DNA of 41,212 nt, from positions 1 to 41,212 of the forward strand of contig JAWLEI010000020.1 of the NCBI GenBank assembly GCA_041686195.1, read 5' to 3'. The notes under the pieces were generated by a model. The model was given only the letters and a program-made list of their open reading frames with translations, was not told the DNA's origin and searched no databases. Of the stretch, positions 1-7,953 are shown in pieces. Origin of the DNA: Desulfovermiculus sp041686195 (GTDB lineage: Bacteria > Desulfobacterota > Desulfovibrionia > Desulfovibrionales > Desulfothermaceae). Position 1 is the first letter of the stretch, and each line of letters starts with the position of its first letter. The translations under genes were made by a program, and so were the position numbers.

Positions 1-311
1 CCAGCACAGGCTCCAGCCGGAATCCAGACTGAAGATATAAGAGCTGGACCCCGGCCTACGCCGGGGTGACGGAAAAAGCAAAATCTTGTTTCATACGAGG
101 TTTCAGATTTGCCGGATTGATCAAGGATGAAACTTACTGCTTGCCCCCTCTGTCATTGCCCGGCCCGGATCATGCGAGTACACCGGGGTCAGACTCGCCG
201 GGCAATCTAGGATAAAGCCGCTCTATCTGCTCTGGATTCTGGTCCCGGATCGGTGTCCGGGATGACGTTCCTGCGCGGGAATGACGAGCAAAGTTGAATC
301 TTGTTTCATAC
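1..311. repeat. Intergenic dispersed-repeat cluster
   Basis: No gene is supported here. The stretch holds several GC-rich short palindromes of the kind seen in dispersed intergenic repeats, for example around 48-70 (ACCCCGGC followed by GCCGGGGT), 156-206 and 250-285. CTTGTTTCATACGAG occurs at 85-99 and again at 300-314, and its reverse complement is at 37162-37176. A 25-nt segment at 107-131 is repeated exactly at 35085-35109. These are direct observations; any function is unknown. Confidence 0.7.
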
Positions 312-341
312 GAGTGTTCAGGAAAGGCAAACCGAACACTC
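312..341 (-). terminator. Hairpin directly after etfD
   Basis: GAGTGTTC at 312-319 pairs perfectly with GAACACTC at 334-341, and the stem begins immediately after the etfD stop codon. There is no run of T on the minus-strand 3' side. It is therefore a weak candidate terminator or an mRNA 3'-end stabiliser rather than a classical intrinsic terminator. Confidence 0.35.
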
Positions 342-2453
342 CTATTCCTCAGTCTTCTGTACACTGCCCTCTGTCTCCTGTCCTCGGTCCTCGGTCTTCG
401 GATCCCCGATCTGCCTGGCCACCAGCTCAGTGAGGTCTATGACCTCCATCTTGCCTTCCAGGCCGCTGGTCTTCACCCCATCTTCCAGATTCACCAGGCA
501 GAAGGGACATCCGGTCACGATCACATTGGCTCCTGCCTCCTCGGCCATTTTGACCCGGGCCTGACCCATGCGCTGATCTTCAATGGGCTCATAAAAAAGC
601 ATCAGTCCGCCGCCACCGCAGCAAAAGGATCTATCCCGGCTGCGGTCCATTTCCACCCGATTCAGACCGGGGATGGCGTCCAAAACCTCACGCGGCGGAT
701 CATAGAGCAGGTTGTGCCGGCCAAGGTAGCAGGGATCGTGGTACGTATACACTGCACTGCTGTCAATGACCGGGGAAAAGGTGAGCTTCCCGGCCCGCAC
801 CTGGCGCAAAATATACTGGGCAATATGTTCTCCCCTGGGCAGGCCCTGATAATCCTTGTTCAAGGCATTCAAGGCATGCGGATCGGCAGTCACAATGCTC
901 TGGGCTCCACTGTCCAGGATGGCCTGGGTGTTGTGCTCCTTGAGACTTTGAAAGAGCATCTCTTCACCGAATCGGCGGACCTCATGCCCGCTGTCCTTTT
1001 CTCCCTTGCCCAGAATTCCGAAGTCCTCTCCGGCAGCAGAAAGGATTCTGGCCGTGGCCTGGGCCAGTTCCTGCAAACGTTCATCATAGGAGCTGGCACT
1101 GTCCACAAAATACAGGGTCCGAGCCTGGGTCTTCGGTCCAAGCACCTGAACTTCCAGACCCTCTTCGGACAGCCCCTTGGTCCATTCCTGGCGCTTCTTC
1201 TCTGTCTTCCCGTAGGGATTGCCCCTCTTCTCCAGAGCGGACAAGGGCTTTTGCAAAGACTGGGGAACCATCCCTTCATCCACCATGGCCCGCCGCAAAT
1301 CCACAATTTTGTCGATATATTCATTCATCACCGGACATTCTTCTTCACACGCCCCGCAGGTGGTGCAGGACCAGATCTCATCTTCCTCAAATATCCGGCC
1401 CATGACCGGCTCCCGGCCCTGCATCTCTCCCACCACCGGATAGTGTTCAAACATATAGTCCCGGGACTTGATGGATATAAATCGTGGTGACAGGGGACGG
1501 CCCACATGATTGGCCGGGCAGTTGTCAGAACATCGCCCACAGTCTACACAGGTGTAGAAATCCAGCATGTGCTTCCAGGTGAATTCCTCAAAATATTTGA
1601 CCCCGAAGCTTTCCAGGTCATCCAGCTCCTGGTCCGACACACCCCAGCGCACCGGCTTGACACTTCCCCGGTCCAGCTTGTGGAAATAGACGTTGAATAT
1701 GGAAGTGATCACATGGAAATGCTTGCCAAAGGGCAAAAAGCATAAAAAGAAAAAAAAGATCACATCATGGGCAAAATAAGAAACTGCGTGCGTGCCCTGC
1801 AGAAAACCCACCGGAGTCGGGGACAGGAGCAGTGAAAAGAACCAGGCAAGGCTCAATGGTGCGGGCATGTGGCTCATTCCTGCCGCAGCCACATGGGCGG
1901 CTTCAAACAGGCTCTCAAAGAACATCAGCCCGCCAATCAGGCCAAGAACGAATACGGCCTCAAAGGTATGATCCTTTCCATACTTGGCCGGAACCTTGTA
2001 CCTCTCGGGGGTGTACACTCCGCGCCGGATCCCGGCCACTATACAGGCCAGGAAAACCAGGGTGGCCGCATAGTCCTTGAGAACGTTGTATACATCACCC
2101 AAAGAACCGGACAGGCCGGGAAAGACAAAATCAGGAGAAAACCCGATGATCACCAGGGAAATGGACCGGATGGCCAGGATAAGGAATCCGAAAAAGATGA
2201 CAATATGCAGTACTCCGGCCAGCATATACCGGGGCTGCTTATACTGAGCCAGCCAAAAGACGAGCAGATCCTTGACCCGCGGCCCGGGGCGGTCGAACCG
2301 GGGATCCGATGCCCCTTTGACCAAGGGGATCAACCGTTTGACCATGATAAAGACAAAACAGGCCAGGCCGAGGATGGTAATGAGTCCAGCCAGTACCCAG
2401 CCCGGAATCCCAAACAGGCTGATCCAGGCCGGAGGAGTCAATACGTCTAGCAT
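342..2453 (-). CDS. etfD: Membrane ETF:quinone oxidoreductase-type Fe-S protein (EtfD/EMO-like)
   Basis: The 703-residue protein starts with about 250 residues of membrane helices resembling a NarI-type cytochrome b. Two [4Fe-4S] motifs follow, near residues 300 (CVDCGRCSDNCP) and 361 (CTTCGACEEECP). Two CCG-type heterodisulfide-reductase cysteine segments come next, CYLGRH near 573 and CCGGGG near 609. This order is that of the EtfD/EMO family, which passes electrons from reduced ETF to menaquinone. It is the last gene of the minus-strand block with the acyl-CoA dehydrogenase, so it fits as the membrane exit for those electrons; etfA lies at the far end of the window. The last roughly 20 residues (KTEDRGQETEGSVQKTEE) are encoded by low-complexity GTCCTCGGTC-like repeats and look like an added tail. 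The family is clear; the ETF partnership is inferred. Confidence 0.88.
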   Translation of the reverse strand: MLDVLTPPAWISLFGIPGWVLAGLITILGLACFVFIMVKRLIPLVKGASDPRFDRPGPRVKDLLVFWLAQYKQPRYMLAGVLHIVIFFGFLILAIRSISLVIIGFSPDFVFPGLSGSLGDVYNVLKDYAATLVFLACIVAGIRRGVYTPERYKVPAKYGKDHTFEAVFVLGLIGGLMFFESLFEAAHVAAAGMSHMPAPLSLAWFFSLLLSPTPVGFLQGTHAVSYFAHDVIFFFFLCFLPFGKHFHVITSIFNVYFHKLDRGSVKPVRWGVSDQELDDLESFGVKYFEEFTWKHMLDFYTCVDCGRCSDNCPANHVGRPLSPRFISIKSRDYMFEHYPVVGEMQGREPVMGRIFEEDEIWSCTTCGACEEECPVMNEYIDKIVDLRRAMVDEGMVPQSLQKPLSALEKRGNPYGKTEKKRQEWTKGLSEEGLEVQVLGPKTQARTLYFVDSASSYDERLQELAQATARILSAAGEDFGILGKGEKDSGHEVRRFGEEMLFQSLKEHNTQAILDSGAQSIVTADPHALNALNKDYQGLPRGEHIAQYILRQVRAGKLTFSPVIDSSAVYTYHDPCYLGRHNLLYDPPREVLDAIPGLNRVEMDRSRDRSFCCGGGGLMLFYEPIEDQRMGQARVKMAEEAGANVIVTGCPFCLVNLEDGVKTSGLEGKMEVIDLTELVARQIGDPKTEDRGQETEGSVQKTEE

Positions 2454-2472
2454 AGGCGTGTCCTCGCAGGTT

Positions 2473-4587
2473 TTAAAGGTTATCTGTTCCAGGGCTCCTT
2501 GAGCCAGAAGCCTTTTCTTCCACTTTTATCCGGCATGGTATACCCCGCAGCCTCGGTGTCCCGTACTGGCGGCCCAGGTCGTGCACAGAGGTCAGGCAGT
2601 TCAAATTGGCCGCCTTCCAGGATTTTGGTCGATGCCCTCCCAATTCCGGGAACCACCATCCATGAGCGGCACAGACAACTCCCGGCTGCACCTGATCTGT
2701 TATCTCCGCGTACTGCACAATTGACCCGGAGCCGGTTTCTATTCTGACCTTATCTCCATGGTTCAGATGGAAACATCTGGCCGTGTCCGGATTGACCTGG
2801 GCCAGGGGCCGGGGTTCACGCCGACGTAAACTGTCCACCCAGCGGTAGGAGGAATGCAGATAATTGGGGCTCTTGGCACTGGTCAATGAGAGCGGGAACC
2901 GATCATCCGGTTCAGCCCCGCTTTGGGCCCAAACCGGCACAGGTTCAACTCCCAGGGATTGAGCTTTGCTCAGAGCCAGCTCCACCTTACCCGAGGGAGT
3001 GGCAAAGCCCTTGTCCTGAAAGTGCTGCCAGCGTTGTACCCCTTTGAGCATCCCCTGAGCGGCAAAGGACTCAAAATCCAGACCACCGGGGGCCAGCAGA
3101 TTCTCCAGCATCTGTTCATAGCGGTCAAACCACAGATCCTGAGTACAGAGTCTCCGGCCCAGATCATTGAGAATAGCCATATCCGGGCGGCATTGACCTG
3201 GAGGTTCTACCAGCTTGGGCCGGGCCAATATCAGACCGTGCCCCAGGCCATAGTGCCCGATATCGTCAAACTCAAATTGAGTGGCCGCAGGCAGAACCAC
3301 ATCGGCCAGGGCTGCTGTAGGGGACATGACAATATCCGAGACAGCCAGAAAGTCCAGTTTGCGCAAAGCCTTTTGCGTCAGGTTGACATCTGCGTAGGAC
3401 AGCATGGGATTGGTGCACTGCATGTAGGCGGCCCGCACCGGATAGGGCTCTTCCTCCAAAACCGCCCGGCGGAAAAAGGTGGAAGGCACGGTCATCAGCC
3501 TGGGGCTGGCACCATACGCTGCGTTTAAGATGGACGCGGGCTTATCCGGCAGCAGATCGGCCCGGACGAACTTGCCTGGAGACTGAGTCTTCGGCTCGCT
3601 GGCCTTTATATTGCCCCCGGCCACGTCCAGGTTCCCGCATACGGCCATCAAAGATATCAGGGACCGAATTGTATCAAAGGCTTCCGGAACCTGCTCAATG
3701 GCATTGCCCCAGGCCAGACAGGCCGGCCGGGCCCGGGCATAGGCCCGGGCCGCCCTCTGGATATTCTCCTGCCCTATCCCGGTGACCTTTGCTATCCTGT
3801 CCATGGAAATACTGAAGGTAGCGGTCTTGAGCTCCTCAAAGCCGACAGTCCACTTGGTTACAAACTCCCTATCTTCCAGACTTTCAGCAATGATAACCTG
3901 CAAAAAGCCCAAGGCCAGAGCCAGATCTGTTCCCGGCCGCAACGGAAGCCAGATATCAGCCTGCCTGGCCAGATCCGTCCGCCTGGGATCGACGACCACC
4001 AATTGAGCACCTTCACGCAGACGGGCCGTCAAACACGTATTGATCACCCCTTCCTCATTGGTGGCTCGGGAATTGCTGCCCCAAAGCAGGAGGAGCTGGG
4101 TGGGATGATGCACATCAGGGATTGGGTAAAATCCGCACATATGCCTGCCGGTCAGCTCCCGGGGGGCGTGACAGACATCTTGAACTGCCACGACATTTGG
4201 AGAACCAAAGGTATTGGCCAGCCGGATGAGGGCAAAATGCTCCAGGCCTTTGGGCATGCCCTGGCAGAAAGCAACTGACCTGGCTCCGTCCCTGGCCCGG
4301 ATCTGGTCCAGATTCGTGGCTACTACATCCAGGGCCTCATCCCAGTCAGCGCTGCGCCATTTGTTTTCTCCCCGCTGGCCGGTGCGCAGCAGGGGGGTGG
4401 TAAGGCGTTGAGGGTGTTCGTGCACCTCGGTCAGGGCCCGGCCTTTGGGACAGGTATATCCCTGATTCAGATACCCGTCAGGATCACCCCGAATGGCTAA
4501 AGCCCGACCCTCTGCCACCTGTACCTGCACCTTGCATCCGCCATGATCCATGCGGCCGCAATGGGTGGTTCGCCAGTCTGATGTCAT
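2473..4587 (-). CDS. Molybdopterin-dependent oxidoreductase (DMSO reductase family), variant Fe-S site
   Basis: This 704-residue protein has the full layout of the DMSO-reductase superfamily: an N-terminal Fe-S segment (residues 10-49, ending TCPKG), central molybdopterin-binding domains (LLLLWGSNSRATNE and VVVDPRRTDLA), and a C-terminal dinucleotide-binding domain (HLNHGDKVRI). A Cys in DVCHAPRELTG could be the Mo/W ligand. It has no Tat signal, so it should be cytoplasmic. The N-terminal cluster motif reads C10-x3-D14-x3-C18-x27-C46, with Asp where the second Cys is normally found. It lies between the CoA-transferase beta gene and etfD with tight spacing (18 nt on the gctB side), so it is probably co-transcribed. 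Its substrate cannot be read from the sequence. A formate dehydrogenase-like or hydroxylase-like role is possible but unproven. Confidence 0.85.
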   Translation of the reverse strand: MTSDWRTTHCGRMDHGGCKVQVQVAEGRALAIRGDPDGYLNQGYTCPKGRALTEVHEHPQRLTTPLLRTGQRGENKWRSADWDEALDVVATNLDQIRARDGARSVAFCQGMPKGLEHFALIRLANTFGSPNVVAVQDVCHAPRELTGRHMCGFYPIPDVHHPTQLLLLWGSNSRATNEEGVINTCLTARLREGAQLVVVDPRRTDLARQADIWLPLRPGTDLALALGFLQVIIAESLEDREFVTKWTVGFEELKTATFSISMDRIAKVTGIGQENIQRAARAYARARPACLAWGNAIEQVPEAFDTIRSLISLMAVCGNLDVAGGNIKASEPKTQSPGKFVRADLLPDKPASILNAAYGASPRLMTVPSTFFRRAVLEEEPYPVRAAYMQCTNPMLSYADVNLTQKALRKLDFLAVSDIVMSPTAALADVVLPAATQFEFDDIGHYGLGHGLILARPKLVEPPGQCRPDMAILNDLGRRLCTQDLWFDRYEQMLENLLAPGGLDFESFAAQGMLKGVQRWQHFQDKGFATPSGKVELALSKAQSLGVEPVPVWAQSGAEPDDRFPLSLTSAKSPNYLHSSYRWVDSLRRREPRPLAQVNPDTARCFHLNHGDKVRIETGSGSIVQYAEITDQVQPGVVCAAHGWWFPELGGHRPKSWKAANLNCLTSVHDLGRQYGTPRLRGIPCRIKVEEKASGSRSPGTDNL

Positions 4588-4605
4588 AAGGCAACAACCT
4601 TGAGC

Positions 4606-5370
4606 CTAATTGCATATAAGCCGGTGAGGGTCGCATTTCTCCCGCAGAATCTGTAATTCAAGCTCGGTCGGTGGTTTTTCTTCCTGTACCCGGGAACTGT
4701 CAACCTCAAACTCCATCTCGGTCAGGATCTGATCTGGTGTTACACCAGGATAGGTGCTCTGCAAATACATCTCTTTGCTCTTTTCGTCAAAGCGAAAGGT
4801 GCCCAAGTTGGTGATAACCACTGATGGCCCGCCTGGAGGGAGGCCGGCTTTCTCCCGGCCCTGCGGCCCGTCCAGATAGCCCGGGCTGGTCAAGTAATCG
4901 AGCTTCTTGACAAATTTTCTCTTCTCCTGTTGCATGAAGATGATGCTTTTGGGCACAAAAGAAGTCACATCACACCCGCCACCACTGCCGGGAAAGCGAA
5001 TACGGGGACGTTCATAAGGTCCTATACAGGTTGTGTTCAGATTTCCGAATTTGTCCACCTGCCCGGCCCCCAGTATGCCCACCACGTACTGTCCAATGGT
5101 CCTGTTCTGCATTGCGGCAAAGGCGTCCAGCATGCCGCTGGCAGAAGATGCCCCATACATGACTCTGGGATCAGAGACAACCAGAGGAATCTCTTCCAGC
5201 CGGGAATCAATAGCCCCGGTTTCAAAAAAAATCACGCAATTGGGTGCAGTGATTTTTTTGGCTGCAATAGCGGCCAGCATGGATATCCCGGTGCCGCAAA
5301 ATACAATGGCCCCGTCATCTATTTCCCGAGCGGCCATGATGGCCATCATTTCTCGAGGTGTATAGTCCAT
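4606..5370 (-). CDS. gctB: CoA-transferase beta subunit (glutaconate CoA-transferase family)
   Basis: The 254-residue protein is a class I CoA-transferase beta chain of the GctB/IpdB type. It has the N-terminal FCGTGISMLAA glycine segment and FETG, where E50 is the likely catalytic glutamate that forms the gamma-glutamyl-CoA thioester. SGGGCDVTSF and a VVITNLGTF-like strand follow, as expected in this family. It lies directly after the alpha subunit in transcription order and before the molybdopterin enzyme. With the adjacent glutaryl-CoA dehydrogenase and glutaconyl-CoA decarboxylase genes, the likely job is to activate glutarate or glutaconate with CoA taken from another acyl-CoA. The family is certain; the substrate is inferred from neighbours. 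Confidence 0.88.
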   Translation of the reverse strand: MDYTPREMMAIMAAREIDDGAIVFCGTGISMLAAIAAKKITAPNCVIFFETGAIDSRLEEIPLVVSDPRVMYGASSASGMLDAFAAMQNRTIGQYVVGILGAGQVDKFGNLNTTCIGPYERPRIRFPGSGGGCDVTSFVPKSIIFMQQEKRKFVKKLDYLTSPGYLDGPQGREKAGLPPGGPSVVITNLGTFRFDEKSKEMYLQSTYPGVTPDQILTEMEFEVDSSRVQEEKPPTELELQILREKCDPHRLICN

Positions 5371-5405
5371 AACCTTCCCTGTTCTGATGTAAATTTAAAC
5401 CTGTT

Positions 5406-5445
5406 CAAAGATCAGGCCTGCAGCAGTCCTGAGTTCTGATCTTTG
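5406..5445 (-). other. Hairpin between the CoA-transferase subunit genes
   Basis: CAAAGATCAG (5406-5415) and CTGATCTTTG (5436-5445) form a perfect 10-bp stem in the 93-nt gap between gctA and gctB. No T-run follows on the minus strand. An RNA-processing or stability role is possible. Confidence 0.45.
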
Positions 5446-5463
5446 GTTTCTGTCCTCTCGAGT

Positions 5464-6441
5464 CTATACCCGCTTGAGATTAACTGCATAGCCGGTTTCC
5501 GGATCAGCTGCTATCCGGTCCAGACGCTCTTTTCCAATGAGATTTAAAAGGTCTTCATGCGTTTTAAGCCCATATACGTAGCGTTGCCGATTCTGCTCGT
5601 TTTGCTCGTCATCCTGACCGTCGCGAAAGTACTCATGCAGATAGCTCGGGTCATAGTCGTAATAGCGGTAACAGGCCGTGGGATACGCCCCATAGGGGAC
5701 ATGGACCACTGCATCTACGTATATTCCCGGAATTTGGTTCTGCTCCGGATGTCTGCGCATGGTTTCCGTATCCACAAGCTTTTCACAGGTAATCACCAGA
5801 TGCTTGGAGGCCTTGGCCTGTTCCACATCTGCAAAACTCAGGCCCATTATCTTCGAAGTTCCCTGCTGGTCGGCCTCCTGGACATGGATAAAGGACACGT
5901 CTGGATGAATGGCCGGGACCAAAACGACCTTGGAGGTGTCAGCCCACTGCCCAAATGGATTGTCTACGACTTCCAGCTTTTTGTCCGGAAACTTGGGATC
6001 ATCGGCCCGTTTTTGGGCTGAAAAGCCCCAGGTATCAACTATGTCCGTCCCCAGGGAAGATCGGCAGGGCAAAAACGGCACGCCCATGGCCCCGGCCAGA
6101 AATCGCAAGGTCATTTGATAATTGGTGTAATCCTCAATAGCTATGGTTCCCTGTTCCACTGCTTTTCGAAAGCGTACACAGGTGGGGGCAAAACGGCCAT
6201 TGGCTCCATAGGCAATTTCAATGCTGGATACGCATCCAGCTCCAATGAGCTCATCCACCCCTTGTCCGTTGGAATGCACGTACATGTGCAGGCCTCTGAC
6301 TTGAGAACGGATTATTTCGTGCACGGCTGCCATGGGGTTTCTGTTCACCGTGAAGCCGCCAATTGATATATGGGCTCCGTCAAACACAAACTTGCCCACC
6401 GCTTCCTTCAGATTCATGAGCTTGCTGCCATTTCCCTTCAT
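5464..6441 (-). CDS. gctA: CoA-transferase alpha subunit (glutaconate CoA-transferase family)
   Basis: The 325-residue protein matches the GctA/IpdA alpha chain in length and layout. It opens with KLMNLKEAVGKFVFDGAHISIGGF and carries HSNGQGVDELIGAG, the CoA-transferase alpha nucleotide-loop region. PFLPCRSSLGTD and a conserved HPDVSFIHVQEADQQG stretch follow. It pairs with the beta chain encoded next, after a 93-nt gap. The start is supported by a GGAGGA ribosome-binding site about 9 nt upstream. The 137-nt gap to the preceding Na+-pump gene contains a small GCGCAG/CTGCGC hairpin, so an internal promoter or processing site is possible. The substrate is inferred from context to be a C5 dicarboxylate. 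Confidence 0.88.
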   Translation of the reverse strand: MKGNGSKLMNLKEAVGKFVFDGAHISIGGFTVNRNPMAAVHEIIRSQVRGLHMYVHSNGQGVDELIGAGCVSSIEIAYGANGRFAPTCVRFRKAVEQGTIAIEDYTNYQMTLRFLAGAMGVPFLPCRSSLGTDIVDTWGFSAQKRADDPKFPDKKLEVVDNPFGQWADTSKVVLVPAIHPDVSFIHVQEADQQGTSKIMGLSFADVEQAKASKHLVITCEKLVDTETMRRHPEQNQIPGIYVDAVVHVPYGAYPTACYRYYDYDPSYLHEYFRDGQDDEQNEQNRQRYVYGLKTHEDLLNLIGKERLDRIAADPETGYAVNLKRV

Positions 6442-6578
6442 TTACACGTTCCTCCGGAACATCAAAGTGTTAAAGTGTCTTCAAAATCAGAGGCCAACAG
6501 TGAACACCTCTGCGCAGGCAGAGTCTGCGCTCAAAACCAGCCTCCGGGGATTGCTAAAAAAACGGTCAGCAGGAGTTA

Positions 6579-7700
6579 TCAATCAATCAGAGAAAGGAAG
6601 ATTCCTGCCGCCATGACCGTGCCGATGACTCCGGCGACATTCGGTCCCATGGCATGCATGAGCAGATAGTTTTTCTTATCCTCTTTGGCCCCAACCGAGT
6701 GCACCACTCTCGCAGCCATGGGCACTGCCGACACACCGGCCGCTCCGACCAACGGATTGATCTTTTTACTCTCTTTCAAGAACAGATTCATGAACTTGGC
6801 TATGAGCAATCCGCTGGCCGTGCTGATCATAAAGGCTATGAGCCCGAGGACGAAGATGAAGATCACATCCGGGCGCAGGAATTGATCGGCGTTCATGGTC
6901 GCCCCTACCGGCAGGCCCAGAAATATTGTGGCAATATTCATCAGCTCGTTTTGAGCAGCATTGTTCAACCGATCCACCACCTTGGACTCCCGAAAGATAT
7001 TGCCCAGCATAAACATGGCCATAAGCGGAGCAGCGGCCGGAATAAGCAAAATAATGACCACCGAAGACAGGAAGGGAAAAAGGATCTTCTCCAGCTTGCC
7101 CACCTTGCGCTCCGTCTTCATCCGGATAGTGCGCTCTTTCCTGGTAGTTAAGAGCTTCATGACTGGAGGCTGTACAATCGGGACCATAGCCATATAGGAA
7201 TAGGCAGCCACCGCACAGCTCCCCAGCATATGCGGAGCCATCTTAGCCGCCAGATAGATGGTCGTTGGACCATCCGCTCCTCCAATGATTCCGATCACCG
7301 CAGCCTCGGACAAATCGAAACCAAAGATGTAAGCGGAAAAAAACGTGATATATACACCTACCTGAGCCCCGGCCCCAAGGAAAAGGAGCTTGGGATTGGA
7401 CAACACCGGGCCGAAGTCGGTCATGGCACCCACTCCCAAAAAAATGAGAGGTGGGATGATTTCCCACTGAATTCCGTAGTGATAAAAACGCCAAATGAGC
7501 CCTTCTCCGGGCTCCATGAGACCGGTCAGGGGCAAATTGGCCAAAAGAATACCAAATCCAATGGGCAGCAGGAGCAAAGGCTCAAATTGCTTGGCAATGG
7601 CCAGATAAAACAAAACTCCGGCAATGCCCCACATGACCAGCATCTTGGGGGTCATGAACAGGAAGCCGGACATATGAATGAGCTCAAAGAGATTATCCAT
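6579..7700 (-). CDS. gcdB: Na+-translocating glutaconyl-CoA decarboxylase beta subunit
   Basis: The 373-residue polytopic membrane protein is the Na+-channel subunit of biotin-dependent decarboxylase pumps (OadB/GcdB family). Both ion-pathway signatures are intact. GGADGPTTIYL contains D143, equivalent to the essential Asp203 of Klebsiella OadB. NPLVGAAGVSAVPMAARV contains N315, G319, S324 and R331, matching the spacing of Asn373, Gly377, Ser382 and Arg389. The protein removes CO2 from carboxybiotin and couples this to Na+ export across the cytoplasmic membrane. Its ATG overlaps the stop codon of the upstream 44-residue membrane gene, indicating translational coupling. The substrate assignment comes from the GcdA-type carboxyltransferase two genes upstream. 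The residue equivalences are from memory of the family. Confidence 0.93.
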   Translation of the reverse strand: MDNLFELIHMSGFLFMTPKMLVMWGIAGVLFYLAIAKQFEPLLLLPIGFGILLANLPLTGLMEPGEGLIWRFYHYGIQWEIIPPLIFLGVGAMTDFGPVLSNPKLLFLGAGAQVGVYITFFSAYIFGFDLSEAAVIGIIGGADGPTTIYLAAKMAPHMLGSCAVAAYSYMAMVPIVQPPVMKLLTTRKERTIRMKTERKVGKLEKILFPFLSSVVIILLIPAAAPLMAMFMLGNIFRESKVVDRLNNAAQNELMNIATIFLGLPVGATMNADQFLRPDVIFIFVLGLIAFMISTASGLLIAKFMNLFLKESKKINPLVGAAGVSAVPMAARVVHSVGAKEDKKNYLLMHAMGPNVAGVIGTVMAAGIFLSLID

Positions 7701-7827
7701 TTGCCTTGCCTCGCTTCTCGATTTTATCCGTCACAAATGCTGTCAAACGAACTGTGCAATACAAAAGAAAAATGCCGAACATGACACCGCAGATCCCTGC
7801 GATGCTGACTTGAATGGCTTGCCACAT
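7693..7827 (-). CDS. 44-residue single-helix membrane subunit, OadG/GcdD-like
   Basis: This small gene encodes 44 residues, MWQAIQVSIAGICGVMFGIF onward, ending in KRGKANG. One hydrophobic helix is followed by a short basic tail. It has a good AGGGGAGAG ribosome-binding site, and its TAA overlaps the ATG of the beta-subunit gene (ATGGATAA), so the two are likely translated in a coupled way. OadG/GcdD-type small subunits also begin with one membrane helix and link the carboxyltransferase to the beta subunit, but they normally carry a longer Ala/Pro-rich cytoplasmic domain that is missing here. Its position between alpha and beta genes supports the same anchoring role. That role is inferred, as no sequence signature beyond the helix is visible. 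Confidence 0.72.
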   Translation of the reverse strand: MWQAIQVSIAGICGVMFGIFLLYCTVRLTAFVTDKIEKRGKANG

Positions 7828-7893
7828 AACTCTCCCCTTACAGCCTGTTCATGATCTGTTTTTTTATATAGAAAGTCAGATAAGTAGATTCCA

Positions 7894-7934
7894 GCATGCA
7901 GGGGAGAGGCCTGGCAGGCCTCTCCCCTGCATGC
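7894..7934 (-). other. Perfect 18-bp hairpin between gcdA and the small membrane gene
   Basis: The arm at 7894-7911 (GCATGCAGGGGAGAGGCC) is perfectly complementary to 7917-7934, with a 5-nt loop. It sits in the 126-nt gap inside the operon, starting 20 nt after the gcdA stop. On the minus strand the stem is not followed directly by a T-run, so it is not a standard terminator. It could stabilise the 3' end of an upstream transcript or partly attenuate the membrane-subunit genes. Confidence 0.7.
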
Positions 7935-7953
7935 CTCGGGCGAGACAGAAGGA

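Noticed and set aside
294..1490. 398-codon plus-strand frame
   Set aside because: It is antisense to the EtfD-like gene, whose family motifs are clear. It has no family features of its own and arises from codon bias.
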